Shown: positions 55,348-64,000 of the stretch, piece by piece | Numbering within the stretch: the first letter of the stretch is position 1 | Layout: every line of letters starts with the position of its first letter | Origin: Stagnihabitans tardus | GTDB lineage: Bacteria; Pseudomonadota; Alphaproteobacteria; Rhodobacterales; Rhodobacteraceae | Length of the DNA: 64,000 nt | Assembly (NCBI RefSeq): GCF_009925085.1 | Contig: NZ_JAABNR010000001.1 | Coordinates: 1-64,000, forward strand | Reading direction: 5' to 3' | Notes under the pieces: model-generated | Databases searched by the model: none | Told to the model about the DNA's origin: nothing | Seen by the model: only the letters and a program-made list of their open reading frames with translations | Position numbers and translations under genes: made by a program

Positions 55348-56624
55348 GCCCCCATCAACACCGCGTGGATTTCCTCGGCCGCATCGCGCCCCTCGGCCAC
55401 GGCGGTGACGGTCAGGTCCTCGCCCCCCGAGGCACAATCACCGCCCGCCCAGACCTTGCCCGCACGCTTGGCGAGCTTCTTGCCCTCCTGCGCGATGGGG
55501 GCCCCTTCCAGCGCCTGGCCGATGGCCTTGAAGACCTGGTCGGCCTTGAGCGTGAAGCTCTCGCCGCCCTTGGTGAACTCAACGCCCTCCACCTTGCCTT
55601 GGCCGATCATCCGCACCGGAGCGGCGCCGTAGATGATCTTCACCCCGGCCGAGGTCGCATGCTCCTGCTCGTAAAGCGAGGCGCTCATCCGCTCCTTGGG
55701 ACCGCGATAGACCATGGTCACATTCTCGGCGCCCAGAAGCTTGGACTGGACGGCGGCATCGACCGCCGTCATGCCGCCGCCGATCACCACGACATCGCGG
55801 CCCACCGCGACCGTCGCAAGGTCCGCCTGCCGCAGGCCCGCGATGAAATCGACGGCGTTCATGACGCCCGAAAGCGCCTCACCCGGAGCGTTCAAGGCGT
55901 TCACCCCGGCCAGACCGATCCCCAGGAAGACAGCGTCGTAATCGGCCTCCAGGCCCGCCAGGGTCACATCGACCCCCAGCGTCACCCCGGTCTTCACCGT
56001 GATCCCGCCGATCTGCAAGAGCCAGTCGATTTCCCTGGCCGCGAAATCCTCGGTCGTCTTGTAGGCGGCCAGCCCATATTCGTTCAGCCCGCCAAGCTTG
56101 GCCTTGCGTTCAAAGACCGTCACCTCATGGCCCTTCATCGCCAGGCGATGCGCGGCCGAAAGCCCCGCAGGGCCGGCGCCCACCACGGCGACCCGCTTGC
56201 CCGTCGGGGCGGCCCGGGTGAAGGGATGCACCCCCTTGGCCATCAGCCCATCGGTGGCAAAGCGCTGCAGCCGCCCGATCTCGACCGGCTTGCCCTCGGC
56301 CACTTCACGCACGCAGACCTCTTCGCAGAGCGTCTCGGTCGGGCAAACGCGGGCACACATGCCGCCCATGATGTTCTGCGCCAGGATCGTCCTGGCCGCC
56401 GCATCCGGCGTGCCGGTGGCGATCTGGCGGATGAAGAGCGGAATGTCGATCGAGGTCGGACAGGCCGTCATGCAGGGCGCATCATGGCAGAAATAACAGC
56501 GGTCCGCCGCCACCCGCGCCTCATGGGCGTCGAAGGCCGGGATGTGGTCGGCGAAATTGGCCTGGATCGTGGCGGGGTCGAGGCGTGCCGCCGCGATCCC
56601 CGGTGTCAGGGGAGAATTCGTCAT
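55338..56624 (-). CDS. preT: PreT, NAD(P)-dependent dihydropyrimidine dehydrogenase subunit
   Basis: This 428-residue GltD-like flavoprotein has N-terminal cysteines CYFCHDAPCMTAC and CARVCPTETLCEEVC for Fe-S clusters, then the FAD motif VAVVGAGPAGLSAAHRLA and NAD motif VVIGGGMTAVDAA. It feeds electrons from NAD(P)H to PreA. Two ATG codons are adjacent; the second (56624) is better spaced from AGGAGG. The last codons lie in a hairpin repeat. Confidence 0.93.
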   Translation of the reverse strand: MTNSPLTPGIAAARLDPATIQANFADHIPAFDAHEARVAADRCYFCHDAPCMTACPTSIDIPLFIRQIATGTPDAAARTILAQNIMGGMCARVCPTETLCEEVCVREVAEGKPVEIGRLQRFATDGLMAKGVHPFTRAAPTGKRVAVVGAGPAGLSAAHRLAMKGHEVTVFERKAKLGGLNEYGLAAYKTTEDFAAREIDWLLQIGGITVKTGVTLGVDVTLAGLEADYDAVFLGIGLAGVNALNAPGEALSGVMNAVDFIAGLRQADLATVAVGRDVVVIGGGMTAVDAAVQSKLLGAENVTMVYRGPKERMSASLYEQEHATSAGVKIIYGAAPVRMIGQGKVEGVEFTKGGESFTLKADQVFKAIGQALEGAPIAQEGKKLAKRAGKVWAGGDCASGGEDLTVTAVAEGRDAAEEIHAVLMGAVR

Positions 56625-56893
56625 CATACCTCCTAAGCTGGCCAGTTGCTGGCTCTTGGGGATCAGAATGCACGGTTGAGATTTTTTATCAAACGGTAAA
56701 TTTCATCGGCAGCGAAAAAACCGCGCGCCCCGCCCGCGTCGGAAGCATTCGCCGGAAATTTTTGCGGCCCGGCCTTGGCCGCTTGCGGTAACGGGATGCT
56801 TTCCCTTTGAGCAGGCCCGCGCTATACCGGGGTCCGAATTGGACCGGAAAGGCTCGCCGGGACCGCACAACAACACAGGCTAAAGAGGACTGC

Positions 56894-57397
56894 ATGAGCA
56901 AGAATTCCCCCGATGCGGATGTCACTTTCATCGCCGCGCTGGCCGAGCTTCTGAACAAGAACGACCTCACCGAGATCGCGGTCAAGCGCGAATATGGCGA
57001 AAAGGACAGCCTTGACGTCAAGGTCGTCAAGAAGCCGCCGCAGGTGATCCAGGCGGCCCCGGTCTCCTATGCCCCGGCCCCCGTCGCCGCTGCGGCGCCT
57101 GCCGCTGCCCCCGCCGCCGCCGCTCCGGCCGCAGTGGCCCTGCCCGAAGACCCCGCCCAACACCCGGGCGCCGTGACCTCGCCCATGGTGGGCACCGTTT
57201 ACCTCGCGGCCGAACCCGGTGCCACGCCCTTCGTCACCGTGGGCTCCCAGGTCGCCGAGGGTCAGACCGTGCTGATCATCGAGGCGATGAAGACCATGAA
57301 CCACATCCCCGCGCCCCGCGCCGGGACGGTCAAGCGCATCCTCGCCAGCGACGGCCAGGCCGTCGAATATGGCGCGCCCCTGATGATCGTCGAGTGA
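56894..57397 (+). CDS. accB: AccB, biotin carboxyl carrier protein of acetyl-CoA carboxylase
   Basis: This 167-residue protein has an N-terminal region, an alanine/proline linker (about residues 55-82) and a C-terminal biotinyl domain with EAMKTMNHI, where Lys133 is biotinylated. It carries CO2 in the first step of fatty acid synthesis. GAGG five bases before ATG supports the start. accC follows after 6 bases. The 269-base gap from preT holds the divergent promoters; no clear operator was recognised. Confidence 0.96.
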   Translation: MSKNSPDADVTFIAALAELLNKNDLTEIAVKREYGEKDSLDVKVVKKPPQVIQAAPVSYAPAPVAAAAPAAAPAAAAPAAVALPEDPAQHPGAVTSPMVGTVYLAAEPGATPFVTVGSQVAEGQTVLIIEAMKTMNHIPAPRAGTVKRILASDGQAVEYGAPLMIVE

Positions 57398-57403
57398 GGC
57401 TTC

Positions 57404-58762
57404 ATGGCTCAACCCATCTTTGACAAGATCCTGATCGCCAACCGCGGCGAGATTGCGCTGCGCGTCATCCGCGCCTGCCGCGAAATGGGGATCAAATCGG
57501 TCGCGGTCCATTCCACCGCCGACTCGGATGCCATGCATGTGCGGCTGGCCGATGAGTCGGTTTGCATCGGGCCTGCGTCCTCGACGCAAAGCTACCTGAA
57601 CAAGGCGGCGATCATCTCGGCCTGCGAGATCACGGGGGCGCAAGCGGTCCATCCGGGCTATGGCTTCCTGTCGGAAAACGCCTCCTTTGCGCAGGCTTTG
57701 CAGGACCACGGCATCACCTTCATCGGGCCGAATGCGGAGCACATCCGCATCATGGGCGACAAGATCACCGCGAAAGAGACCGCCAAGGCGCTGGGCATCC
57801 CGGTCGTCCCGGGCTCGGATGGTGGCGTGCCCGATACGGAAACCGCGCTGAAGGTCGCCGAGGAAATCGGCTATCCGGTCATCATCAAGGCGACGGCGGG
57901 CGGCGGTGGGCGCGGCATGAAGGTCGCGCAGAACCCTTCCGAGCTGGAAGTGGCCTTCCGCACGGCGCGCAGCGAGTCGAAGGCCGCTTTCGGCAATGAC
58001 GAGGTCTATATGGAGAAATATCTCCAGACCCCACGTCATATCGAAATCCAGGTCTTTGGCGATGGCAAGGGCAAGGCCGTCCATCTTGGGGAACGCGATT
58101 GCTCCTTGCAGCGCCGCCACCAGAAGGTCTTTGAAGAGGCCCCCGGCCCCGTCATCACCCCCGCGCAGCGTGCCGCCATCGGCAAGGTCTGCGCCGAGGC
58201 CGTGGCCAAGATCAACTATATCGGCGCGGGGACCATCGAGTTCCTCTATGAAAACGGCGAGTTCTATTTCATCGAGATGAACACCCGTCTTCAGGTCGAA
58301 CATCCGGTGACCGAGGCCATCTTCGGCGTGGACCTGGTGCGCGAGCAGATCCGGGTGGCCGCCGGGCTGGAGATGTCCTTCACCCAGGACGACCTGGTCA
58401 TCAATGGCCATGCCATCGAGGTGCGGATCAACGCGGAACGTCTCCCCGACTTCGCCCCGCGTCCGGGCAAGGTCAAGGTCTTCCACGCGCCGGGCGGGCT
58501 TGGCGTGCGGATGGATTCGGCGCTTTACGGCGGCTATTCCATCCCGCCCTATTACGACAGCCTCATCGGCAAGCTGATCGTCCATGGCCGCGACCGGCCC
58601 GAGGCCCTGGCCCGTCTGCGCCGCGCCCTGTCGGAGCTGATCATCGACGGGATCGAGACGACGATGCCGCTCTTTGACGCGCTTCTGGACGATCCGGCCA
58701 TCCAGTCGGGGGATTACAACATCCACTGGCTGGAAAAGTGGCTCGCCAAGACCTATGGCTGA
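57404..58762 (+). CDS. accC: AccC, biotin carboxylase subunit
   Basis: This 452-residue ATP-grasp enzyme has an N-terminal [18 protein letters not shown], a glycine-rich ATP loop [27 protein letters not shown] and a complete C-terminal domain. It carboxylates the biotin on AccB. It is encoded directly after accB and followed by a terminator. Confidence 0.98.
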   Translation: MAQPIFDKILIANRGEIALRVIRACREMGIKSVAVHSTADSDAMHVRLADESVCIGPASSTQSYLNKAAIISACEITGAQAVHPGYGFLSENASFAQALQDHGITFIGPNAEHIRIMGDKITAKETAKALGIPVVPGSDGGVPDTETALKVAEEIGYPVIIKATAGGGGRGMKVAQNPSELEVAFRTARSESKAAFGNDEVYMEKYLQTPRHIEIQVFGDGKGKAVHLGERDCSLQRRHQKVFEEAPGPVITPAQRAAIGKVCAEAVAKINYIGAGTIEFLYENGEFYFIEMNTRLQVEHPVTEAIFGVDLVREQIRVAAGLEMSFTQDDLVINGHAIEVRINAERLPDFAPRPGKVKVFHAPGGLGVRMDSALYGGYSIPPYYDSLIGKLIVHGRDRPEALARLRRALSELIIDGIETTMPLFDALLDDPAIQSGDYNIHWLEKWLAKTYG

Positions 58763-58767
58763 GACTT

Positions 58768-58797
58768 GGGGCCGTCCCGCAGGGGGCGGCCCTTTTC
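58768..58797 (+). terminator. Rho-independent terminator after accC
   Basis: The stem GGGCCGTCCC paired with GGGGCGGCCC is followed by TTTTC. It ends the accBC unit. A CCCGGGGTGCC...GGGCTACG string related to the repeat at 53909 follows before aat. Confidence 0.8.
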
Positions 58798-58836
58798 AAA
58801 TCCCGGGGTGCCCCCCGGGCTACGGGTTCCGTCCAG

Positions 58837-59478
58837 ATGCTTGCCCTCAGCCCCGAAATCCTGCTGCGCGCCTATGCGATGGGGATCTTTCCCATGGCCG
58901 AGAGCCGCGAGGCCATGGAGGTCCGCTGGGTCACGGCCGAGCGGCGCGGCATCCTGCCCATCGACGGCTTCCACATCTCGCGCAGCCTGATGCGCCACAT
59001 GAAGCGGCTGCGCCCCCGCGTCACGGTCAACACCGCTTTCGACGCCGTGGTGCGGGCTTGCGCCGACCGGCCCGAGACCTGGATCAACCCGGCGATCTTT
59101 GCGGCCTATCGCGGCCTGCACCAGATGGGCCATGCCCATAGCCTGGAGGTCTGGGAGGGCGAGACCCTGGCGGGCGGGGTCTATGGCGTGGCCTTGGGAG
59201 GGGCGTTTTTCGGGGAAAGCATGTTCTCGGCCCAGGTCAATGGGTCGAAGATGGCGCTGGCCTTCCTGATGCACCGCTTGCGGGCCGGGGGTTTCCGGCT
59301 GTTTGATACGCAATTCCTGACCGACCACCTGGCCAGCCTTGGCGCCGTGGAGGTCCCGCGCCGGGTCTATGAGACACGCCTGTCAGAGGCCCTGCCCCTG
59401 CCCGCCAGCTTTCACCCGATGGGATATCCCGCAGACCCGCAGCCCGAAATCCTTCAGCCGCCTTCGGCCTCGGGCTGA
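58837..59478 (+). CDS. aat: Aat, leucyl/phenylalanyl-tRNA-protein transferase
   Basis: This 213-residue enzyme adds leucine or phenylalanine to N-terminal arginine or lysine of proteins for N-end-rule degradation. Family blocks are AYAMGIFPMAES, INPAIFAAYRGLHQMGHAHS (split) and FDTQFLTDHLASLGA. Start MLALSPEILLRA gives the normal length. It converges on the DUF2155 gene with a 25-base overlap. Confidence 0.95.
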   Translation: MLALSPEILLRAYAMGIFPMAESREAMEVRWVTAERRGILPIDGFHISRSLMRHMKRLRPRVTVNTAFDAVVRACADRPETWINPAIFAAYRGLHQMGHAHSLEVWEGETLAGGVYGVALGGAFFGESMFSAQVNGSKMALAFLMHRLRAGGFRLFDTQFLTDHLASLGAVEVPRRVYETRLSEALPLPASFHPMGYPADPQPEILQPPSASG

Positions 59479-59828
59479 GCCTCGGCCGCGGGCGCGTCGC
59501 ATTGCAAGAGCCAGACGTCAAAGCGCGGATGGTCCAGCGCATTCAGCGCCGGGCTTGCCGCCAACATCCAGCCCTTGAAGACCGCATTCTCGCCATCGAT
59601 GATGGTCAGATGGGCGATGGAGCCCGCAGGCTCGCCCTCCGGATAGCGGCAATCGTCCAGCGCCAGGGTCAGCCGCCCGACCGGCCCCGCCGTGCCCGTG
59701 TCGAGATGGATGTCCTCGACCTTGTCCGACAGCCGATCCAGAACCCGCAGCGTGCCCCCCGAAGCCTGCTTGGTCTCGGCCAGCGCGGGCCCTGCCAGCA
59801 GGGCCAGGAGAAGCGCCGCGCGGATCAA
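59454..59828 (-). CDS. DUF2155 family exported protein
   Basis: This 124-residue protein has a signal peptide (MIRAALLLALLAGPALA) and the DUF2155 core LTLALDDCRYPEGEPAGS and FKGWMLAASPALNALDHPRFDVWLLQC (parts). The two cysteines could form a disulfide. Function unknown; in alphaproteobacteria it is commonly next to mlaD and NDUFA12-like genes, as here. The start overlaps the mlaD stop (ATGA). Confidence 0.88.
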   Translation of the reverse strand: MIRAALLLALLAGPALAETKQASGGTLRVLDRLSDKVEDIHLDTGTAGPVGRLTLALDDCRYPEGEPAGSIAHLTIIDGENAVFKGWMLAASPALNALDHPRFDVWLLQCDAPAAEAQPEAEGG

Positions 59829-60289
59829 TTGCCGGTGCTTCCGCTGTCGGCCTTGGAGCTGACGAATTTCATCAGCAAGGAAATCAGCGAGACCGCGCCT
59901 TGGGTATCCTCGATCTCATCGCCGGGGGCGAGGTAATCGGGCATGCCGCCGGGCTGCAGCTCGATGTAATTGCCGCCCAGAAGCCCCTCGGAGGAGATCA
60001 GGATCGCACTGTCGCTGGGCAGTTGGACCGAGCGGTCCACGGTGATGACCGCATCGGCCATATAGGTCTCGGGGTTGAGCGTCAGCTCGCTCAGGGTGCC
60101 GACCTTGACGCCTGCCAGCTTGACATCCGACCCCAGGCCCACGCCCTGGATCGAGCGGAACGAGGCGCGCAGCTCATAGCTGTCGCCGCCATCGGCCAGC
60201 CCCATGCCCTTGCCCGCATAGGCCGCGAAGCCCAGGGCAAGGACCAGAACCAGGGCTCCGGCCGCGATTTCCACCCGGTTCTCGGCCAT
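59825..60289 (-). CDS. mlaD: MlaD-family lipid transport protein
   Basis: This 154-residue protein has an N-terminal membrane anchor (IAAGALVLVLALGFAAYAG) and an MCE domain (FRSIQGVGLGSDVKLAGVKVG). MlaD forms the periplasmic ring of the phospholipid transporter that keeps outer-membrane asymmetry. The other mla genes are not adjacent. It follows the NDUFA12 gene by three bases. Confidence 0.9.
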   Translation of the reverse strand: MAENRVEIAAGALVLVLALGFAAYAGKGMGLADGGDSYELRASFRSIQGVGLGSDVKLAGVKVGTLSELTLNPETYMADAVITVDRSVQLPSDSAILISSEGLLGGNYIELQPGGMPDYLAPGDEIEDTQGAVSLISLLMKFVSSKADSGSTGN

Positions 60290-60292
60290 GAC

Positions 60293-60667
60293 TTACTCCG
60301 GCGACCAGGCGTCGTAATCGGCGCGGGCCACGGCCTGGCCCTTGCGGATCGAGCCGGGCGGCGCGTAAGCCGCCTGGGTCCCGGTCAGGTTTTCCAGGTG
60401 AGGCGCTTCCCAGGCCTTGTGCTTCAAGGGCGCCTTGGTCGGCGGCTCGTCCCAGGTGTGGTGCAGCCAGCCATGCCAGTCGGGCCCCACGCGCGAGGCT
60501 TCCATCTCGCCGTTGTAGATCACCCAGCGCTTCTTGGCATCGCGGCTTTGGTAATAGATGTTGCCCTCGGCGTCTTCGCCCACCTTCACGCCATGGCGGG
60601 CGGTGAAAACTTGGGTGTTCAGGGTCTGGCCGTTCCACCAGGTCAGCAGGCGCTTGATGAAGTTCAT
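60293..60667 (-). CDS. NDUFA12-family NADH:ubiquinone oxidoreductase accessory subunit
   Basis: This 124-residue homologue of the mitochondrial B17.2 subunit has a core [15 protein letters not shown]-like stretch ([14 protein letters not shown]), [19 protein letters not shown] and [10 protein letters not shown]. It assists complex I assembly or stability and is characteristic of alphaproteobacteria. Start [13 protein letters not shown] follows GAGAGG. Confidence 0.92.
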   Translation of the reverse strand: MNFIKRLLTWWNGQTLNTQVFTARHGVKVGEDAEGNIYYQSRDAKKRWVIYNGEMEASRVGPDWHGWLHHTWDEPPTKAPLKHKAWEAPHLENLTGTQAAYAPPGSIRKGQAVARADYDAWSPE

Positions 60668-60740
60668 GGAGCCTCTCCGTAATCTGCCGCAAGATATGCC
60701 GGAAAGCCGGGCCAAGGTCCAGAGCCCGATACCGCAGCCT

Positions 60741-60770
60741 TTGACAGAATCGGCAAGCATCGGCATGGAT
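60741..60770 (+). promoter_or_regulatory. Possible promoter of the lectin-RTX gene
   Basis: A perfect -35 TTGACA (60741-60746) is followed 18 bases later by ATGGAT, a poor -10. If used, transcription would begin near 60777, which excludes the upstream ATG at 60765 as a start. Confidence 0.35.
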
Positions 60771-60806
60771 TGGGAAATTCCAAAGGATTTGACGCAGGAG
60801 AAAGCA

Positions 60807-61757
60807 ATGTATTTGACCATGGTCCGCGAGGCGGACAAGATTTTCGTCAATGTCCAATATGATGACAACCTGACCTGGAACCAGGCCAATGCCCTTGGTG
60901 TCGCACGCGGCCCTGGCTGGCTGCTCGCCTGCATCCAGAACCAGGCCGAACAGGATGCGGTGATGACGGTCCTGTCGGGCAAGGCCTGGATCGGGCTTTA
61001 CCAGGAGGGCGCAGGCGTCGAGGAGCCCGGCGGCGGCTGGGCCTGGGTGGATGGCACCTGGGTCTCTGACTACCAGAATTGGTACACGGGCGAGCCCAAC
61101 AACTTCGGCATCGAAGACAATGGCGAGATCTACACCAATGGGCATTGGAACGACATCCCCGACAATGTGGCCACGAACAGCGTGGCGGTCTACCAGGTCT
61201 CGGCCTTGACCGGATTCACGCTGACGGGGGGCTATGGCACGGACCGGCTTCTGGGCGGCGACGGGGCCGACACGATCTTCGCCCGGGCAGGCAATGACGT
61301 GATCCTTTCCGGGGATGGCGATGACCAGGTCTCGGGAGGATCGGGCAACAACCAGATCGAGGGCGGGCTTGGCCGCGACACGATCTCCTCGGGGGGCGGG
61401 TCTGACACGATCACCGGCGGCGCGGGGGCTGATCTTCTGATGGCGGGCTCGGGGGCGGATGTCTTCGTCTATGAGGCGGCCTCCGACAGCACCAGGGCCG
61501 CGCAGGACCGAATCCGCTATTTCAACGATGCGGCCGATGTGATCGACTTCACCGCCCTCTCGGACAGGTTGCATATCAGCGACACGATGGGCTTCCACGG
61601 CGAGGCGGGCGAGATCGTCCTGCGCCAGCAGGCGAAAAAGCTCTTCGTCCTGCTGGATATCGATGGCAATGGCCAGGCCGACCTGACGCTGCAACTGGGC
61701 GGGACGCATCACCTGACCGCGGCGAACTTCCTGATCGACCTGCTGAGCCAAAGCTGA
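60807..61757 (+). CDS. C-type-lectin-like / RTX calcium-binding protein
   Basis: This 316-residue protein has a C-type-lectin-like domain (about 1-130) with WIGLYQEG, the sugar-type motif GEPNN (EPN at 96-98) and HWND (115-116 region). Glycine- and aspartate-rich RTX nonapeptides (about 141-215; [17 protein letters not shown] and similar) follow, then a serralysin-like C-terminal region ([18 protein letters not shown]). The RTX tail implies type I secretion without a signal peptide and calcium-driven folding. AGGAG six bases upstream fixes the start at 60807. No secretion genes are nearby. Confidence 0.82.
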   Translation: MYLTMVREADKIFVNVQYDDNLTWNQANALGVARGPGWLLACIQNQAEQDAVMTVLSGKAWIGLYQEGAGVEEPGGGWAWVDGTWVSDYQNWYTGEPNNFGIEDNGEIYTNGHWNDIPDNVATNSVAVYQVSALTGFTLTGGYGTDRLLGGDGADTIFARAGNDVILSGDGDDQVSGGSGNNQIEGGLGRDTISSGGGSDTITGGAGADLLMAGSGADVFVYEAASDSTRAAQDRIRYFNDAADVIDFTALSDRLHISDTMGFHGEAGEIVLRQQAKKLFVLLDIDGNGQADLTLQLGGTHHLTAANFLIDLLSQS

Positions 61758-61772
61758 TCCTTGACGCCAAAG

Positions 61773-61795
61773 AGGGGGGCTCTCGGCCCCCCTTG
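61773..61795 (+). terminator. Terminator after the lectin-RTX gene
   Basis: The stem GGGGGGC/GCCCCCC with loop TCTCG is followed by a short TT. The stem is strong and the T tract weak. Confidence 0.55.
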
Positions 61796-61881
61796 CCTAG
61801 GCGCAGGCACAGGAATTTCTGCGCTGACCCCGTTCCAACCGCTTGACGAAGCAAGGGCAGGACTGTAGCTCTGCGCTCATT

Positions 61882-61955
61882 GCGGGTGTAGCTCAATGGC
61901 AGAGCAGCAGCTTCCCAAGCTGAATACGAGGGTTCGATTCCCTTCACCCGCTCCA
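61882..61955 (+). tRNA. tRNA-Gly (anticodon CCC)
   Basis: A 74-base cloverleaf is visible: acceptor GCGGGTG/CACCCGC, D arm GCTC/GAGC, anticodon loop TTCCCAA with CCC, T loop TTCGATT and encoded CCA. The outermost anticodon-stem pair is a G-A mismatch. It reads GGG. Confidence 0.96.
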
Positions 61956-62063
61956 AGCTTCCCCCGTCAGAAACCGATGCGATTTGGTCCTGCCATGCAG
62001 GCGCCCGTTGCCCTTTCTCGCCCTTTCGGCTAGTCAGCCCCCATCCATCACGGGAGATTTGAG

Positions 62064-62411
62064 ATGAGCGAAATCAAGCGGATCGGCGTTGGCGCGCGGA
62101 TGTCGGAAGCGGTGTGCTACAATGGCGTGGTCTGGCTGGCGGGCCAGGTCGGCGAGGGCGCCTCGGTGGCCGAACAGACCCGCGATTGCCTGGCGCAGGT
62201 CGACCGCATCCTGGCCGAGGCCGGCACCGACAAGACCCGGATCCTGTCGACGCAGATCTGGCTGGCCGATATCTCGACCTTTGCCGAGATGAACGCGGTC
62301 TGGGATCAATGGGTCCCGGCGGGCCACACCCCCGCGCGCGCGACGGGAGAGGCGAAATTGGCCGCTCCGAAATACCTGGTCGAGATCATCGTCACCGCCG
62401 CCCTGGCGTGA
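62064..62411 (+). CDS. RidA-family (YjgF/YER057c/UK114) protein
   Basis: This 115-residue protein of the RidA superfamily shows VVWLAGQVGEGASVAEQTRDCL (split), ILSTQIWLADISTFAEMNAVWD (split) and HTPARATGEAKLA, the latter carrying the conserved arginine for imine binding. Canonical RidA removes reactive enamines; this may be a RidA subfamily with another substrate. GGGAG seven bases before the ATG supports the start. Confidence 0.88.
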   Translation: MSEIKRIGVGARMSEAVCYNGVVWLAGQVGEGASVAEQTRDCLAQVDRILAEAGTDKTRILSTQIWLADISTFAEMNAVWDQWVPAGHTPARATGEAKLAAPKYLVEIIVTAALA

Positions 62412-62419
62412 CGGTCGCA

Positions 62420-62474
62420 GGGGGGCTGCCTGCCCCCCTTACCCCCCCGGGGGGTATTTGGGCCAAATTGAAAG
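62420..62474 (+). repeat. GC hairpin plus repeat core after ridA
   Basis: The hairpin GGGGGGC/GCCCCCC (62420-62438) is followed by a core with GGGTATTTGGGCCAAATTG and AAAG (62446-62474). Confidence 0.65.
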
Positions 62475-62566
62475 CCAAAGCGCGCCCGGATCTCCGCGGC
62501 GCGCTTTTTCATGGGGGATTCCGATGGTGGCGCGCCCGAGACGGGCGCCCCGCACCCGCCCGAAGA

Positions 62567-62752
62567 GCGGGAGTTTCACACCTCCGCACCCGTTGCAAGA
62601 AGCGGGGGTTTCACACCCCCGCACCCCCGTGGGATATTTGTGCAAGTATGAAAGACGGATCTGGGGAGAGGTCTTGTGTCAGATCCGAGTTCGCGGCGAG
62701 GTCAAAAGCACAGCCGCTCCTGACCTTTCACACGGAACCAAATATCCCCGCC
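62567..62752. repeat. TTCAC-loop hairpins and facing repeat cores before the pgi 3' end
   Basis: A diverged hairpin (62567-62587), the hairpin GCGGGGGT-TTCAC-ACCCCCGC (62602-62622), a plus core (62626-62654) and a minus core (62724-62752) occur in order. The gap 62412-62836 is made of these elements, the one at 62420 and the pgi terminator; no gene is seen. Confidence 0.7.
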
Positions 62753-62799
62753 GGAGGCAATGCGCCGAGCCGGTTGGGCCGCAGGCCCAGAGGCGAGAT

Positions 62800-62830
62800 G
62801 AAACAGTGAGGGCCCCTTGGGGCCCTCTCC
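62800..62830 (-). terminator. Terminator after pgi
   Basis: On the minus strand the nine-base stem GAGGGCCCC/GGGGCCCTC with a two-base loop is followed by ACTGTTTC. Confidence 0.6.
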
Positions 62831-62836
62831 TTTGGA

Positions 62837-64000
62837 TCAGCTGCGGGCCCAGGCGACCAGGGCGGCGGTCGAGCCGTCCTTGCCTTCGGTCCCCGCGCGG
62901 CCTTCCAGCATGGGTTGCAGGGCCAGCGCCAGCTCCTTGCCGAGTTCCACCCCCCATTGGTCATAGGAGTTGATGCCGAGGATCACGCCCTCGACAAAGA
63001 CCCGGTGTTCGTAAAGCGCGATGATCTGGCCGAGCGTGAAGGGCGTCAGTTGCTCATAGGCCAGGGTCGTCGAGGGGCGGTTGCCCGGGAAGACGCGGTG
63101 GCGGGCCTGGCGTTCCAGCTCGGCCCCGGTCAGGCCCTTTTTCGCCATGATCGCCGTGGCCTCCTCCAGCGAGCGGCCGCGCAGAAGCGCCTCGGACTGC
63201 GCCAGGCAGTTCGACACCAGGAGGAGATGCTGATGCGCCAGCTCGGGCTCGTGGCCCTTCTTGGCCACCAGGAACTCGCAAGGAACCACGCGGGTGCCCT
63301 GGTGGATCAGCTGGTAGAAGGCGTGCTGGCCATTGGTCCCGGGCTCACCCCAGACCACGGGGCCCGAGGCATAAGGCAGGTCCGCGCCATCCATCGACAC
63401 GCGCTTGCCGTTGCTCTCCATCTCCAGCTGCTGGAGATAGGCGGGCAGGCGCGACAGGCGCTGGTCATAGGGCAGCACGGCGCGGGTCGCATGGCCGCAG
63501 ACCTGATTGTGCCAGAGCCCCACCAGCGCCAGAAGCACGGGCATGTTGCGGGCGAGCGGCGCGGTGCGGAAATGGTCGTCCATGGCGCGGCCACCGGCGA
63601 GGAAGGCGTCGAAGGCCTCCGGCCCCACGGCAAGCGCGATGCCGAGGCCGATGGGGCCCCACATCGAATAGCGGCCACCGACCCAGTCCTCAAACCCGAA
63701 GACCCGGGCGGGGTCGATGCCATAGGCCGTGGTCTTGTCCAGGGCCGTCGAGACAGCACAGAACTGTGCGGCAGGGTTCGCCACCGCCTTGGCCATCCAG
63801 GCCTTGGCGGTATTGGCATTGGTCATGGTCTCGATCGTGGTGAAGGTCTTGGAGGCCACGATCACCAGGGTCGTCGTCGGATCAAGACCCTTCAGCGTAT
63901 CGGCGATATGGGCGCCGTCGACATTCGACACGTAATGCAGGCGCGGGCCATTGGCATAGGGCGAGAGCGCAATCGTCGCCATGGCGGGGCCGAGGTCGCT
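62837..64000 (-). CDS. pgi: Glucose-6-phosphate isomerase, C-terminal 387 residues (runs off the window)
   Basis: The frame stays open to the right edge, where it reads [18 protein letters not shown], the family's conserved GSDLGP region. A further signature is [19 protein letters not shown]. About 140-150 N-terminal residues lie outside. The enzyme interconverts glucose-6-phosphate and fructose-6-phosphate. The internal ATG at 63982 is not the real start. The glutamate in GEPGTNGQH and the C-terminal [10 protein letters not shown] are intact. Confidence 0.95.
   Translation of the reverse strand, partial: SDLGPAMATIALSPYANGPRLHYVSNVDGAHIADTLKGLDPTTTLVIVASKTFTTIETMTNANTAKAWMAKAVANPAAQFCAVSTALDKTTAYGIDPARVFGFEDWVGGRYSMWGPIGLGIALAVGPEAFDAFLAGGRAMDDHFRTAPLARNMPVLLALVGLWHNQVCGHATRAVLPYDQRLSRLPAYLQQLEMESNGKRVSMDGADLPYASGPVVWGEPGTNGQHAFYQLIHQGTRVVPCEFLVAKKGHEPELAHQHLLLVSNCLAQSEALLRGRSLEEATAIMAKKGLTGAELERQARHRVFPGNRPSTTLAYEQLTPFTLGQIIALYEHRVFVEGVILGINSYDQWGVELGKELALALQPMLEGRAGTEGKDGSTAALVAWARS

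Noticed and set aside
56685-56700. FNR-like half site (TTGAT) upstream of preT
   Set aside because: Only one arm matches TTGAT-N4-ATCAA; the other arm is degenerate.
60765-60767. ATG at 60765 as the lectin-RTX start
   Set aside because: The ATG at 60807 has a strong AGGAG six bases upstream, and the upstream ATG would lie within the proposed promoter.
62114-62809. Plus-strand frame starting inside ridA and running into the repeats
   Set aside because: It overlaps ridA out of frame and continues through hairpin repeats; no domain or ribosome site.

Overview
The window is high-GC, densely packed DNA of an alphaproteobacterium, most likely a Rhodobacteraceae member (Rhodobacter/Gemmobacter/Tabrizicola-like). 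Supporting signs are the aerobic cobalamin cluster with CobG, CobF and CobN, an iscR-suf operon with a one-cysteine IscR and an Irr-type box, NDUFA12 next to an MlaD-like gene, a GTTC-N7-GTTC SOS box at recA, and a soluble PhoR in a phoR-pstSCAB-phoU-phoB block. No phage, conjugative or defence island is visible. The only transposon gene is the 5' tip of an IS30-type transposase at the left edge.

Region 1 (1-19.4 kb) is cobalamin synthesis. A minus-strand cobalamin riboswitch (13752-13906) precedes a DUF1636 gene, cobW, cobN, cobG, cobH, cobI and cobJ, then cobL, cobE, cobM, cobB, cobA and cobF. cobK lies inverted in the middle, and its start codon is one base from that of cobL. cobO, a HAD phosphatase gene and cobQ run divergently. 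A separate minus-strand operon (PduX-like threonine kinase, cbiB-type cobD, cobC) makes and attaches the aminopropanol arm. cobS/cobT and the lower-ligand and nucleotide-loop genes are not in the window.

Region 2 (19.5-30.9 kb) has a tRNA-Arg(CCG), small unknown genes, and the iscR-suf operon (iscR, an IscS-like desulfurase, sufB, a YbjQ-like gene, sufC, sufD, two membrane-protein genes, sufS). An Irr-like box overlaps the proposed iscR promoter. An alpha/beta hydrolase, an HD phosphohydrolase and small genes follow divergently.

Region 3 (30.9-43.6 kb) is housekeeping: icd, typA/bipA, a class II glutamine amidotransferase, alaS, recA, a 3-hydroxyisobutyrate-dehydrogenase-like gene and a penicillin-acylase-family gene. 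Region 4 (44.3-51.7 kb) is phosphate sensing and uptake, with a Pho box before pstS. Region 5 (51.8-64 kb) holds a luciferase-like oxidoreductase, preT-preA, accB-accC, aat, DUF2155, mlaD, NDUFA12, a C-type-lectin/RTX protein, tRNA-Gly(CCC), ridA and the C-terminal part of pgi.

The least explained feature is a layer of intergenic repeats. At least 13 copies of a short core (GATATTTGGGCCAA...TGAAAG) sit mostly between convergent gene ends, often in facing pairs and next to strong hairpins. One hairpin class keeps a TTCAC loop while its stem changes in a compensatory way. A different, duplicated 77-bp double-hairpin unit lies between recA and its upstream neighbour.
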